A stretch of DNA of 64,000 nucleotides, taken from NCBI GenBank assembly GCA_009767595.1, contig VSDK01009060.1, positions 216,889 through 280,888 on the forward strand, read 5' to 3'. Position 1 is the stretch's first letter. Each line of letters opens with the position of its first letter. Shown here in pieces: positions 17,848 to 27,160 of this stretch. This DNA is from Symbiodinium kawagutii (Eukaryota > Sar > Dinophyceae > Suessiales > Symbiodiniaceae). The notes beneath the pieces were generated by a model. That model made no database searches. It saw nothing but the letters and a program-made list of their open reading frames with translations, and was not told the origin of the DNA. The position numbers and the translations under genes are program-made.

Positions 17848-20800
17848 TCACGGGCAGTGACCGATCACCTGGGTGTAGAGTGAAGAAAAAGCTTGAATTC
17901 TTTCTCGAGAAAGAGCTGGCAACTTGACCAGCAAAGCATCAGCCACGGTTTCTTGAAGATAACTCTCAAGTGTTCGAACCGAAGTGATTCGCATCCGCCA
18001 GCAGATATTGGTGATAGGTTCGCCCCGTTTGTATGCTAGCACGGCACCACCACCTCTCAAACCTCCTGGAGTCGGCCGCAAACGAGGGGGAATGAGCAAA
18101 GCTTCCAGCAGTCGATTCCACCGTCTTCGAAAAACTGAGGAGGAGAGAGAACACAAAGGAAGAGAGGCATCGAGGTTTCCAAAAACGTGTTGCAAAAAGT
18201 GAACAGCTTCCGGTTGGTTGATGCGCAAGTGCTGAACTCTTCCAATGCCTCGACGAGAAGTTTTGGGTTTAGCTACTCGAAGAAAAGCTACTGGTTGCAA
18301 GCGATCAAAAGAGTCGCCAGGAAGAACAAGATCAGCACGTCTTGCAGCCAGCAACTCACCGATCCTAGCAATACCTTCAATCCCAAGGAGCAGCAATCCA
18401 GCAATTCGCTTCCATTTCCAGAGCGATGCTAAAACAAACATAGCTTGAAAAAGAACTTCAGGAACTGGGGCCCGATGTGTTACTGGATGAAGTTGCTCCC
18501 AGCGAGACACCAGTTCCCAAGCAGGTCCCATTTCAGCTTTCAACCGAGGATACTTCCGTTGGACAAGTACCAAAAGATGTCTAACTTCGTAAAGGCGACC
18601 ACCACGAGAGTAGACAGCTGCACCATACTGTTTTAGCACCCAAACAGCTAAAGAAGGACTAAAGAACAGCTCATCGATAGTTTGTTGTGAAAGCTTACTG
18701 ACTAACCAGCTCTGAAAATCACGCCAAACTCGCTCTTGTATAACCAAAGTTCCAGCATCGTGCAAGGGAGCCTGCAAAAGCTCTTCCGGGTCCCTGACCG
18801 AAGTTCGCCGCCCAGGCCCAGGATTCTGAGCTTCTCCAATGCGAGCATGCTGACAGCGTGCGATAGCAGCAGGGTTTCTAGCACTAAAAGCAGCTTTTGG
18901 TTTCAGCCCTAGCTGAGCCCCCAAAGAAAAACTCAAAAACTTACATAGTTTCCGAGGATACTCTTGAGCAACCCGTGTCCAGCACATGCCATGCATCGAT
19001 GAACGACCTCGAAGTTTGATGTGGGAATGTCCCCCACAGCACAGCTTCTTGGAACCAGCAAGATCGCCGTTTGTAGCTATCCTGGTACGCTTTCTCCAAG
19101 GTGTAGAAAACTGGCACATGTCGAACCGATATGATGTTTCTGGTCGCCCAAGGTCATCCTTCTGAAAACCAGGTAGCAGCCAAAGGAAAGAACCATCGGG
19201 ATTTTCAACCCAATACAATAGATGAAGTTGTATAGCCAATCGTATCGTAGCCAGAACAAAATCAGCATGTAGGTTTCCTATAGCCACCTTCTCAGTCATA
19301 TTCGGGGTCAAACCAGGAAGTCCCAAAGGCATCAAAGCTGAGCGAACAGCTGGTGTAACTGCTCGCGAAAAGCTCTTGCACTCCGGAGCTGCACCAACCA
19401 ACAGGAAAGCATCCAAACGCATCAGCTGGTGAATGGTCGCTTGCACTTTGGGATCCAGCAGGTCTTGTTCTGCTCCATGTGCATAGTCAAAGGTCAAAAC
19501 CCATACGTTACAGTTTGCAGCAAACTCTTTCGCCACTCCACAAGCTCCTGAATAAAGATCCAGAACTCCTTGTCGCTGAAACTGGAAAGGTTCGGTACAC
19601 CTCTTCCCTCCAGGAGCTATAAATTGAGCTCCAGGCAGTTGCTGCAACGCGGCAATGGCAGCAGGAGAAAGCAGCTTCGCTCTCCCATTTTCAGCAACAG
19701 CAACGCCATGGCGGCCAGCTGCGCGGACCGAGGGGGCCCCGAACGGGCCGGTACCTACCTTCACCTTAACCTCATGCTCTTTGGGCGGGGACACCCTTTT
19801 TGAAGCAACAGCTTGTGATGGCCCTTCTTCGTTCTTTTTGGGCATCTTGATTTCGCTCTTGGTTTGGCTCTCAGGCTCTTGTTTCCCCTTTTCTGAAAAG
19901 GCATTCCTATCTTTGTCCCTGAAAGCTTTCAGCTTTTCAGGTTTCTGCACAGCTTCCAAAGGTTCAAACACTTCGCTAAAAAAGTTCTCCGGGGAAAAAG
20001 TTGAGACACTTCCGCACGGCAAACCAGCTATCTGTACAGGGTCAAAACCTACACTGCTAAGCCATTCGTCTAAATCGTTGAAGCATCCAGCAAAGGCTTT
20101 TACCAACCAAGGGGGTAAGGACCTTTTTGGTTTCCTAACTGCACAACCCCTGGTAGGATCATCTCCCGGATTAGCTAAAGATGGTACATAACCGTAGCTA
20201 CCAAAAAGACCAGCACCTAAAATGGTAGCCAAACTTCTTCGAAGTGAGGCATTGATGCTGGGTGAGGCGGAGCGCCCCTTGATCAAAGCTGCCAAAGCTA
20301 CCTGACTATCCGAACCCGCTAAATACCTACAGCCTGTACAACGTTCTGCGAGTTCTGCTTCCAACCGAAAAATGGCGTCCAGTTCCAGCAAGTTGATGTG
20401 TTTTCGTTTCGCCGTTTTCTGCCTAAACATCACCACATACTGCAAACATTCCGCCAAGAGCAACCATAGCGGGTGAGTCACCAAAGGGATGCCCTCTGGA
20501 AGCTCTTCTCCTGCAGCCAATTCTCCATGTTCACGAAGCCAAGCTTTCCAGGGTACTAGCAACTTGGACCACACACCTTTTGCTAAGCAGTGCCTCTGCA
20601 GCTCTTTGCAAAACAGTCGAGGGACAGCTGTCTTCACAGCTGCGATGCCCCAAGTGGAGGCATCCGTCATGTAGAGCTCTTCCAAAGATTGAGCCCGCAT
20701 CTCAGCCACTACCATGGGACCCAGGATCACCAAGGTCCACAGCTCTTGAATCAACACAGCACTGAGCTTCACCACGTCCTTACGCAGACGTCCCCTCTGA

Positions 20801-22638
20801 GCAGCATAAACAGCTTCCAGCAAGCACATAGTTCTGCGACGCGCTTGCAAAATGGCAACCCAGGACCCTCCAAGTATCTCCAGCAAAGCCACCGAAGAGT
20901 AACCCAAACGCGCCACCTGAGCTGTCAGGTGCATCAGAGGAATCAGCCGCTTTGGGTTCGGTCTCACAAAGCCAGTCTTGCCATCAACTAAGGCTCCCCA
21001 AACTTCTGCACGACTTTCACAGCGGAAGGTCTTCTTAGGGTGTGGCATCAAGTCGTGATGCAAGTAGGTCTCGCACAACCTGTTCAGTCGCTGAACACTC
21101 TCCAAAGGCTCTGCAGCTGCGGCAAAGTCAAGGTCTTTTGGCACTTGTTCACTCAAAAGGACATCATCAATGATGATGCCAGCAGCATGGCTTCCCCGGG
21201 GCGGTCGACCGTGCACCGTGATGAGCTCGTATGGTGAAAAAGCTCTTGCTAAAAACCCTAACTTGATGTGCGCCTTTTGTCCCAGTTCTACAGCCTGAGT
21301 GTCACCCATGGCTAACGAAGTGAGTAGGGGATACAAAGTGTTGCACTGCCAATGTTGTTCTTTGAAACAGCTGAAACGTGACGCTTGCATAGGGCTGAGA
21401 GGTAGAGCTAAAGCATTCCTCAAACTTCGAGCAAACGGCACCTTGAAACAGTGGTAGTAATCTTTCAAGTCGGTACCACTGAAGATCATGTTACATCCTT
21501 CATCAAGTTCCAAGAGGGCCAAGGTGTGAGCTGAAGCCAAAGTTTTGCACCAATCTAACAAAGTGTCTTCCAGCAAGTTGGGGGCTCTAGCATCAAGAAT
21601 GAGTCGATCTTGCTTCTCATCTTTCAGTAACGAAAAAGCTCCGCAAAGATGTGTGGTTCTGACTTGCTCTTCTGTAGCCAACGCTAAACGATGATGTTGA
21701 TCCAGAAAATGAAGAAAAGGCAGCTGCATTCTTTTTTCGGTGTACACTCGCACTCGAGGAGGTTCGAAAGCTGAGTCCGCAGGCTTCACAGCTGAAGCAA
21801 TGGGGTCCAAAAAGACGCTTCTGTGAGGTTCTTCAAAAAGTGCAGTAGGATTGAAACCAGGTTTTTCTTGAGGTAGAGAAAGCCTGCTAGGTTCAATGCT
21901 CTTAGCTAAAACAGGTGCGCCAACTGACATGGAGCCCACTACTTCACCTCCAAGTTGGAGTTCGGAACCAAGTCGCAAAGGACTAACTGTATCCAGATCC
22001 TGCCCCTTTGCACAGGTCTTCGCATATGCTTCCGGGACAAGAGCTGCTGTGCTTTCATGCAAACGCAAAAGAACTTCATCCAAGCTCTCCATCTTTGCGG
22101 CTGACCGGCCCATTTCAGCCGGTCCCACGATCCCACACTGCAGCACATCGGCCACATAGCTCTCCAAACGCTGAACTACTTGCCATTGAACTCTAGTGCA
22201 ACGTGACTGCAAAGAAAAACCTTTTGGAGCCTTAGAAGGGGATCCCAAATGCAACCACGAAAGATTCAAAATCACCAGGTTCATCAACTTTCTGACGGCT
22301 CGTTGTTCACGGGATAGCTTTACCTGAGACATACCACTATCACTTCGCAGCAGCTCAGGATATGGAGCGGGGATTGGCCACAACTTGGGAGCTGTTCTTG
22401 CCTCAACGGCAAGTGGATTCCTGAGAAAACTGTGGAGAAATTCTGAAAAAGGGGTCCTAGAACGCAACACCCATCTGGTAATCGCACTCCACAAGGACAC
22501 AACATCAACAGGCTTCGCTGCTGATCCTGGGACATGCAAATCCGGCTTTGTAGCCGGTGGAACTATCCTGCCTCTGCCGCCTGAGCACTTGTTCCCGTGC
22601 TCGTCGAATCTGCTGCCGCTGCTGCACCTGCTTTTCCC
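17848..22638 (-). CDS. Retroelement 1 Pol: RT, RNase H, methyltransferase-like, tyrosine recombinase
   Basis: About 1,594 residues, read in the -1 frame after gag; numbering starts at 22632. RT: LILDARAPN, motif A GTDLKDYY (Asp388), motif B AMGDTQA (442-448), motif C IIIDDVLL (Asp489, Asp490). RNase H: Asp657 (MTDAS), Glu750 (LLELDA), Asp775 (SDSQVALAALIKGRS), Asp824 (PGDDPTR). Methyltransferase-like: DLYSGACG (1025-1032, SAM site), APECKSFSRA (1082-1091), WVENPDGS (about 1142-1148), STPWRKRTRIATN. Tyrosine recombinase: Arg1423 (GIARIGELL), a Lys in AKPKTSRR, Arg1526 (GGLRGGG), Tyr1558 (LESYLQE); the usual His of H-x-x-R is Gly. About 330 residues precede the RT with no recognised domain; no aspartic protease or integrase. 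The same frame is open up to 23958, but that upstream part overlaps gag and looks like a frame shadow. The final stop is TGA. Confidence 0.82.
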   Translation of the reverse strand, partial: GKSRCSSGSRFDEHGNKCSGGRGRIVPPATKPDLHVPGSAAKPVDVVSLWSAITRWVLRSRTPFSEFLHSFLRNPLAVEARTAPKLWPIPAPYPELLRSDSGMSQVKLSREQRAVRKLMNLVILNLSWLHLGSPSKAPKGFSLQSRCTRVQWQVVQRLESYVADVLQCGIVGPAEMGRSAAKMESLDEVLLRLHESTAALVPEAYAKTCAKGQDLDTVSPLRLGSELQLGGEVVGSMSVGAPVLAKSIEPSRLSLPQEKPGFNPTALFEEPHRSVFLDPIASAVKPADSAFEPPRVRVYTEKRMQLPFLHFLDQHHRLALATEEQVRTTHLCGAFSLLKDEKQDRLILDARAPNLLEDTLLDWCKTLASAHTLALLELDEGCNMIFSGTDLKDYYHCFKVPFARSLRNALALPLSPMQASRFSCFKEQHWQCNTLYPLLTSLAMGDTQAVELGQKAHIKLGFLARAFSPYELITVHGRPPRGSHAAGIIIDDVLLSEQVPKDLDFAAAAEPLESVQRLNRLCETYLHHDLMPHPKKTFRCESRAEVWGALVDGKTGFVRPNPKRLIPLMHLTAQVARLGYSSVALLEILGGSWVAILQARRRTMCLLEAVYAAQRGRLRKDVVKLSAVLIQELWTLVILGPMVVAEMRAQSLEELYMTDASTWGIAAVKTAVPRLFCKELQRHCLAKGVWSKLLVPWKAWLREHGELAAGEELPEGIPLVTHPLWLLLAECLQYVVMFRQKTAKRKHINLLELDAIFRLEAELAERCTGCRYLAGSDSQVALAALIKGRSASPSINASLRRSLATILGAGLFGSYGYVPSLANPGDDPTRGCAVRKPKRSLPPWLVKAFAGCFNDLDEWLSSVGFDPVQIAGLPCGSVSTFSPENFFSEVFEPLEAVQKPEKLKAFRDKDRNAFSEKGKQEPESQTKSEIKMPKKNEEGPSQAVASKRVSPPKEHEVKVKVGTGPFGAPSVRAAGRHGVAVAENGRAKLLSPAAIAALQQLPGAQFIAPGGKRCTEPFQFQRQGVLDLYSGACGVAKEFAANCNVWVLTFDYAHGAEQDLLDPKVQATIHQLMRLDAFLLVGAAPECKSFSRAVTPAVRSALMPLGLPGLTPNMTEKVAIGNLHADFVLATIRLAIQLHLLYWVENPDGSFLWLLPGFQKDDLGRPETSYRFDMCQFSTPWRKRTRIATNGDLAGSKKLCCGGHSHIKLRGRSSMHGMCWTRVAQEYPRKLCKFLSFSLGAQLGLKPKAAFSARNPAAIARCQHARIGEAQNPGPGRRTSVRDPEELLQAPLHDAGTLVIQERVWRDFQSWLVSKLSQQTIDELFFSPSLAVWVLKQYGAAVYSRGGRLYEVRHLLVLVQRKYPRLKAEMGPAWELVSRWEQLHPVTHRAPVPEVLFQAMFVLASLWKWKRIAGLLLLGIEGIARIGELLAARRADLVLPGDSFDRLQPVAFLRVAKPKTSRRGIGRVQHLRINQPEAVHFLQHVFGNLDASLPLCSLSSSVFRRRWNRLLEALLIPPRLRPTPGGLRGGGAVLAYKRGEPITNICWRMRITSVRTLESYLQETVADALLVKLPALSRERIQAFSSLYTQVIGHCP

Positions 22639-24236
22639 TTCTTTCCCTCCTTGCCGTTGCCCTTTCCATTCTTCTTGCCGTCGGTCTTCGAAGGTTGCTC
22701 CTTCTTTGGAGCAGTGGGAGTTGTCGAAGGCTGTGAGGTCGAATTTGAACTCAGCTTGATCTTCCGCTCGTTGTAGTCGGCAAGATCCCTCAAACGGGAG
22801 AGCATCAATTCGATCCAGCGAGGGTCTGCCAAACGAGTGTGTGGCAGTTCCCCGCTTGCAGGCGGGGAGTGGAGTTGGAACGAATGGGTCGGCGGTGCTG
22901 GCTCTAAACTGAGCTCGGCCGCCAACAACCAATTCCCATGGTCGCAGCTCTGCTGGTCTAGCTGAGCCAGGGCCAGTCCGGCCCTGGCTCTGGCCTCCTC
23001 CACCTTTCCCAACCGCAGGCAGTCCCATATGCCACTGATTGCCCATGCCGCTCTTATACTCGAGGGGTAGGGACCTATTCGGGATCGGTACTCGACCCAG
23101 CCCCGAGCGCTCACAGTGGAGCGTTGGATTCCAGGCATAACGCCTGAAAGCTCCCAATCTTCGGACAACCGCTTTTCCAATTCTTGGTACAGCAGAGTGG
23201 GGTTGGTACGCAGCAGCATCTGCAACGATCTCAACGCTGCCGCCTTCGACTTCCCGTAGCTCAAGGTGTCCTTTCCCCCACCAGACTCTGCTCTGTCCAA
23301 GATGCCATCCAGCGTCTTGGCTTTCTTTTCCCTTTTCTCCTGATGCATCTGCTTCAAGATCTTTGACATCTGGCTGACGGCTTTGGTCATAGGATCCTGC
23401 AAACCAGCATCTTCGCACTCCTCGTCCTCCTCCTCGTCGCTGGAAGCTTCGACCAAGGGAGCTTCTGGCGATGCCACAGGCAGCGCCAGCTGTTTGCTCA
23501 ACTTTGCCACCTCGGCCAGAGCACCTGGAGATACGCCAGCCTGAAGCGCATGTTGCGCCACCACTGGATCCATACCAGCTGGTGCAAGCTGCCGTCTTGC
23601 AGCTCTTTTTGGTCCAGCAGGCAATGGAGCCTGGGGACCAGCCCGAGCTGCCAGGGCATTTTCCAGAGTGGTCTGCAACTTTGCGAAGTGACCTTCCAAA
23701 GCAGCCAAGCGAACTTGCAGATCGTCTTCGACCGGCTTCTCTGAGTAGGAGAGGAAGGTGAAGTGATCCTGCGCTGCAGCCACTAGTGAATCGGCATAAG
23801 GAACTTTGCCGACACCATGCTCGTCCATGTCGAAGGCGATGTCTGCGACCAGCATGGGGCTGTAATCGATCAGCCCAACAAGGTCTGGAGAGAGGAGGCC
23901 TAACCATACTTTCATTGTCAGGTCTCGTTCTGGAGTTTCTCGATCTTCTGCAGCACATGATGGAACCACCACAGCAACAACTTTTGTCAAGGCGTCAGCA
24001 GGCAACTGTCTCTTAGACTTTTGCCGATGCCAAGCTCCTTCTGGGAAAGCACAAAGAACTCGCTCGTCAACTTCAGCAACTCCTATGCAGCAGATGGAGG
24101 GCTTCCCTTCACAGAGAAGCACTCCGATTCGATATTGGCGGTCTGGCCCCTGGTTTCCTGAACTGATTAGATGATGGAAGAGAGGAGCCAGTTCAGGTTC
24201 GAACTCACCCTCTTCCTCTTCACCCTCAGCAATCAT
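22563..24236 (-). CDS. Retroelement 1 ORF3, gag-like protein
   Basis: 557 codons, ATG overlapping the stop of ORF2 (ATGA). It has an acidic N-terminus, a PVEDDLQVRLAALEGHFAKL coiled coil, an acidic SSDEEEDEECED patch near the middle and a helical region (DPMTKAVSQMSKILKQM). The second half is globular (WVEYRSRIGPYPSSIRAAW, RWIELMLSRLRDLADYNERK) and ends in a very basic Lys/Gly-rich tail, likely nucleic-acid binding. No zinc knuckle. Position and charge layout fit a nucleocapsid-forming Gag; there is no direct sequence signature. Stop is TAG at 22563-22565. Confidence 0.7.
   Translation of the reverse strand: MIAEGEEEEGEFEPELAPLFHHLISSGNQGPDRQYRIGVLLCEGKPSICCIGVAEVDERVLCAFPEGAWHRQKSKRQLPADALTKVVAVVVPSCAAEDRETPERDLTMKVWLGLLSPDLVGLIDYSPMLVADIAFDMDEHGVGKVPYADSLVAAAQDHFTFLSYSEKPVEDDLQVRLAALEGHFAKLQTTLENALAARAGPQAPLPAGPKRAARRQLAPAGMDPVVAQHALQAGVSPGALAEVAKLSKQLALPVASPEAPLVEASSDEEEDEECEDAGLQDPMTKAVSQMSKILKQMHQEKREKKAKTLDGILDRAESGGGKDTLSYGKSKAAALRSLQMLLRTNPTLLYQELEKRLSEDWELSGVMPGIQRSTVSARGWVEYRSRIGPYPSSIRAAWAISGIWDCLRLGKVEEARARAGLALAQLDQQSCDHGNWLLAAELSLEPAPPTHSFQLHSPPASGELPHTRLADPRWIELMLSRLRDLADYNERKIKLSSNSTSQPSTTPTAPKKEQPSKTDGKKNGKGNGKEGKKGKAGAAAAADSTSTGTSAQAAEAG
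22583..22602 (-). promoter_or_regulatory. Hairpin downstream of the frameshift site
   Basis: GAGCAC and GTGCTC form a perfect 6-bp stem with an 8-nt loop, starting 29 nt after the heptamer. This is further than the usual 5-9 nt, so its part in frameshifting is uncertain. Confidence 0.35.
22632..22638 (-). promoter_or_regulatory. -1 ribosomal frameshift heptamer G_GGA_AAA
   Basis: In the gag frame the sequence is AAG GGA AAA, matching X_XXY_YYZ exactly. A -1 slip enters the pol frame, which is open from here on, while gag stops 66 nt later. A second, weaker heptamer, G_GGA_AAG, lies 9 nt upstream at 22641-22647. Confidence 0.65.
24233..24236 (-). promoter_or_regulatory. ATGA stop/start overlap, ORF2 to gag
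   Basis: ORF2 ends with TGA and gag starts with ATG on the same four bases, the layout used for coupled termination-reinitiation. Confidence 0.75.
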
Positions 24237-24733
24237 TGAGCCCGCCGCAAGGCGGGAGGCTCGCTATGCCCAGCAGCCTGGACGACCAATCTAGCCTCAG
24301 CTTTTGTGGGAAGCCCCACGTAAACCGAATCACCAGCTTGCCCTTGATCGTGGACCTTTTCCGCAGTAGCCTTCCACGAAGTGAACACCAGCGGAGGATT
24401 ATGCAATGCACCGCTAAAGGTGCGGAAAACCAGGTAGTACTTGGAGGCCTGAGAGATGCGCTCCCGGCCTGAAAGTCCACGATGTTGATTGCTCAAGCAC
24501 CGAAGCACCCAAGCACCAATGTCGGAGGCAGCAGCGATGCGGTCAGCTGACAGATCACTGGCAGCGACAGCAGAAGCACTAGATGCAGTAACCGAAGCTG
24601 ACGCTTCGGAGCCAACCAACTCAAAACCCCCAGGGGACCCTGAGTCAACCAACCCCCTAACAGCCAGGGTTAAAGCAGCAACTTTTGCCACCAGGTCCTC
24701 GAACTCCTCGCGAGACACAGGCGAAGAGCTCAT
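24233..24733 (-). CDS. Retroelement 1 ORF2, unknown function
   Basis: 166 codons. N-terminal coiled coil (REEFEDLVAKVAALTLAVRG), a Ser/Ala-rich linker, then a compact conserved-looking domain (IGAWVLRCLSNQHRGLSGR, YYLVFRTFSGALHNPPLVF, VYVGLPTKAEARLVVQAAG). Start ATG overlaps the ORF1 stop and its stop overlaps the gag start, so it is wedged in a tight ORF chain. No family recognised; a capsid or RNA-binding accessory role is only a guess. Confidence 0.6.
   Translation of the reverse strand: MSSSPVSREEFEDLVAKVAALTLAVRGLVDSGSPGGFELVGSEASASVTASSASAVAASDLSADRIAAASDIGAWVLRCLSNQHRGLSGRERISQASKYYLVFRTFSGALHNPPLVFTSWKATAEKVHDQGQAGDSVYVGLPTKAEARLVVQAAGHSEPPALRRAQ
24730..24733 (-). promoter_or_regulatory. 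ATGA stop/start overlap, ORF1 to ORF2
   Basis: ORF1 TGA and ORF2 ATG share bases, as at the ORF2/gag junction 497 nt downstream. Confidence 0.75.
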
Positions 24734-25044
24734 GCAAGTTTATAGAGAGGTCGCTCTCTCTTTGCCAGCTGCTCGACCCGCGAGCGAACAAAAACTCGCC
24801 ACCCCTGCCTCAGCAAGAACAGCAAGTCCAGCACGGGCCCAATGCACAAGCCCAGGAGCACACCAATGGCCAATGAGGGCAAGTCCAAATTGAACTCGTC
24901 CCAGGTAAGGGCAGCAGGTGAGGCTAAAACCTCAGGCAGTGGACACACAGGCACCGGCGCCTGAGTGAGTACCTCGTGTGCCACCTGCCAGAGAAAGGCA
25001 GACAACGAGCCAGACGCCGCCGATACGGTGATGGCTCGGTTCAT
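24730..25044 (-). CDS. Retroelement 1 ORF1, small predicted membrane protein
   Basis: 104 codons from the first ATG (the frame opens nine bases earlier at a TTG). One clear membrane helix near residues 56-79 (LAIGVLLGLCIGPVLDLLFL) followed by a basic segment (RVFVRSRVEQLAKRERP), giving a cytoplasmic positive tail. No signal peptide. Retroelement 2 also begins with a membrane ORF, which supports it being a genuine element gene. Not an envelope glycoprotein: too short, no furin site or glycosylation pattern. Confidence 0.55.
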   Translation of the reverse strand: MNRAITVSAASGSLSAFLWQVAHEVLTQAPVPVCPLPEVLASPAALTWDEFNLDLPSLAIGVLLGLCIGPVLDLLFLLRQGWRVFVRSRVEQLAKRERPLYKLA

Positions 25045-25099
25045 GCACCCCAACCTTAAGCCCTTGAAGCTGCAGCATTCACCCCAGCATGCGAAGACA

Positions 25100-25235
25100 T
25101 GTATAGAGAGAGAGAGAGATGTGTGTATATATGTCTGTATATATATATATATATGTGTCTATATATATATATATGTGTCTATATATATATATATATACAG
25201 ACATATATATATATACATACAAACATATGTACCTG
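25100..25235. repeat. GA/TA microsatellite at retroelement 1 5' flank
   Basis: Short GAGAGA run followed by TATATGTGTCTATATA repeats. Confidence 0.9.
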
Positions 25236-25339
25236 TTGCTGAGTCAATACGGATACCCCTGAAACTGGTGGTCGTCCCAGCCAGGCGTTGCGTGTAAGGG
25301 TGCGGGCTGGACCGTATGGGAGTGCACATTGCTGCTTGT

Positions 25340-25848
25340 TGTTGGTTATTGGACGTTGCTAACCGCTACTAATTTATCAACCAGTAGATCAACAACATTC
25401 AACAACTATGTTCAGGATATTTGAGGATGAGAGAATCAATGTCATTCATTGACCTGTGACAACAAGTGCTGAACTTCGTCAACCACTATTGAAACACCCA
25501 TAGATCATCAACCAATATAAACCCTTAATCAGCTTTTAATTCACCATATGCATGCCATCGTTACCTACAGTATCTATGAGCTAAGCGTCATCTATCAGCA
25601 TTAACGACAAGGACTCATTCATCACTATGAGCCAGTCATGAAGCAGTGACATACCATTATAAACCAATCATAAACGAAGAATAAACGTTCATTCGCCTCA
25701 ATCGACCATCAACAAACCATTGATTAACCATCGATTCACCATCGATTCAACACAAATTGAGCACTAATCTTAACCACCAATCAACCAACAATCAACCACC
25801 AATACTAAGCACCAATCAACCACCAACATTAAGAACTGAATGTCATCA
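25340..25848. repeat. AACCATCA-type low-complexity DNA (C polarity)
   Basis: Degenerate ACCATCAACAAACCATTGA and CAATCAACCACCAA words, all with C on the plus strand. No coding signal. Confidence 0.75.
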
Positions 25849-25849
25849 C

Positions 25850-25955
25850 CATGTGGATCACATCACTTCCTGGGCCACCCCACGCGGGCTTTGTCGATGG
25901 CTCGGGCGCCTGCTTTCATGGCCTAGCGGCGCTGAGGAAACGAAGTTGACGGGCT
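25850..25955 (+). other. GC-rich exon-like island
   Basis: Plus frame reads GPPHAGFVDGSGACFHGLAA; low-complexity DNA flips polarity across it. Coding status uncertain. Confidence 0.3.
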
Positions 25956-25959
25956 AATC

Positions 25960-26298
25960 TGATGGATCTTGGTGAATTGAAAAGCAGTTGATGTTGAGGT
26001 TGTTATCATATGTTATCACTGCTATTTTCCATCATTAGTATTATATTATTAGTAGTTGTTGTTCTTGTTGCTGTTGTTGTTGATGATTCATCAATGGTTA
26101 GGTGGTGGTTTCCTGGTTGCTTCAACCTTGTTGGTTTCTGGTTTACCCACCTGCGACGGTTTGCAAACCAACCTACTCATGGATGCTACACTTAGGTTGG
26201 TTGATGCTATTTACATGACCAAACTGTCTGTAACCAACATCAACCAGCAGCAGGAAAGAACCCATGGAACCTCCAACTGCAGTTTCGTCCACAGTATG
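25960..26298. repeat. TTGTTGATG-type low-complexity DNA (G polarity)
   Basis: GTTGTTGTTGATGATTC and ATGGTTAGGTGGTGG words; no exon. Confidence 0.6.
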
Positions 26299-26406
26299 TG
26301 GTGGTTTCTTGAAATGGGGGTACCCCCAGTTATCATCCAGTTGATTACCCATTTATTGAAATGAACCAACCATTTTTCCTGGGTTCCGCATTTTGAGAAA
26401 CACCCC
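26299..26406. repeat. Inverted-repeat element family A, copy 5
   Basis: GGTGGTTTCTTGAAATGGGG on the left, GGGTTCCGCATTTTGAGAAA on the right, with ATCATCCA and AACCAACCATTT inside the ends. Confidence 0.75.
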
Positions 26407-26531
26407 TGTAGCCACGATGTTCCATAAACTGCTCGCTGTAGCCCCCATAGCCTTGCTCGCGATGCAGATTTGCCCTGTTCGATGGTGGCTCAGAATAGGG
26501 GACACCAAAAATGCTTGGCGCATTGCTGTAA

Positions 26532-26630
26532 ATGGTGGTTTCTCAAAATAGGGGACCCCCCAAATCATCCATTACCAGTCATTTATAGTAATAAACCAAC
26601 CATTTGGGTTCCCTATTTTGAGAAACCATC
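26532..26630. repeat. Inverted-repeat element family A, copy 6
   Basis: Near-consensus: GGTGGTTTCTCAAAATAGGG and CCCTATTTTGAGAAACCATC as inverted ends. A lone left end of another copy sits just upstream at 26478-26510. Confidence 0.85.
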
Positions 26631-26640
26631 AAATCAGTAA

Positions 26641-26835
26641 ATGTTGGATCTCATCTTGCTGAGATCGCCTGTGGCCACATCTATAGGCGCCACCGCGCCT
26701 GATCCACCTGGGGAGGGAGCTTGGGGTGGTCCGTTGAAGCTGCACCTGTGGCGGATCCCACGGAGATCCAGCGCGGTGCAACCGAGCATCCCCGGGGTCC
26801 GAAATCATCTTTTCCTACGAGGTTTCGGACCAGTT
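26641..26835. other. GC-rich exon-like island, strand unresolved
   Basis: Open in plus and minus frames. A minus-strand CCCCAG/GTGGATC donor-like site favours the minus strand, but codon use does not decide. Confidence 0.3.
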
Positions 26836-26936
26836 TAGTAGCCATTTAAAACATAATATAGGATTATAAATCATAATATAGTCCTATAGTAACCATTTAT
26901 AATACAGGATTATAGGACTACAGTTCGATTTCCAAG

Positions 26937-27032
26937 GTGGTTTCCCCTCTTTTCATCTTTTCATCCAGTTTAATAGCCGCTTATAATAGTAAACAAACCA
27001 TTTTGGGGGGTCCCCTATTTTAAGAAACCCGC
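26937..27032. repeat. Inverted-repeat element family A, copy 7 (degenerate)
   Basis: Left end GGTGGTTTCCCC is diverged; right end GGGGGGTCCCCTATTTTAAG is well kept. Confidence 0.65.
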
Positions 27033-27160
27033 CTATTCAATGGTGAAGAATCGGCCAGCTAAACTAGGGGTAGTTTGTTGATATGAATCTATCATCTTCG
27101 TTGATTGTTGGCAATCACCTGCTATATAGATGGCTTCTTCGCCAACAGTGAAGTTCACGC

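Larger units (their letters stand above)
17206..25060 (-). mobile_element. Retroelement 1: RT-RNase H-MT-YR retrotransposon
   Basis: Minus-strand array of four ORFs: small membrane ORF1, ORF2, gag-like ORF3 and a polyprotein with reverse transcriptase, RNase H, a C5-methyltransferase-like domain and a tyrosine recombinase. Use of a tyrosine recombinase rather than a DDE integrase places it in the DIRS-type order of retrotransposons. Coding capacity looks intact from 25044 to 17848. Limits are uncertain: the 3' end may be the 175-bp tandem duplication, the 5' end probably lies between ORF1 and the TA microsatellite at 25.1 kb. No target-site duplication is expected for YR elements and none was seen. 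Confidence 0.82.

Noticed and set aside
22330-22345. DSG tripeptide in element 1 Pol as an aspartic protease site
   Set aside because: Surroundings are polar rather than the hydrophobic-D-S/T-G-A pattern, and no second half follows.
22640-23958. The pol frame stays open upstream to 23958, giving a 2,036-codon ORF
   Set aside because: This part overlaps gag in another frame and has Arg/Gly/Ser-rich shadow composition; the domain-bearing part starts after the frameshift site.
25044-25320. A 5' copy of the 175-bp repeat as the A1 repeat of element 1
   Set aside because: No match to 17206-17380 found by eye on either strand, so split repeats cannot be claimed for element 1.
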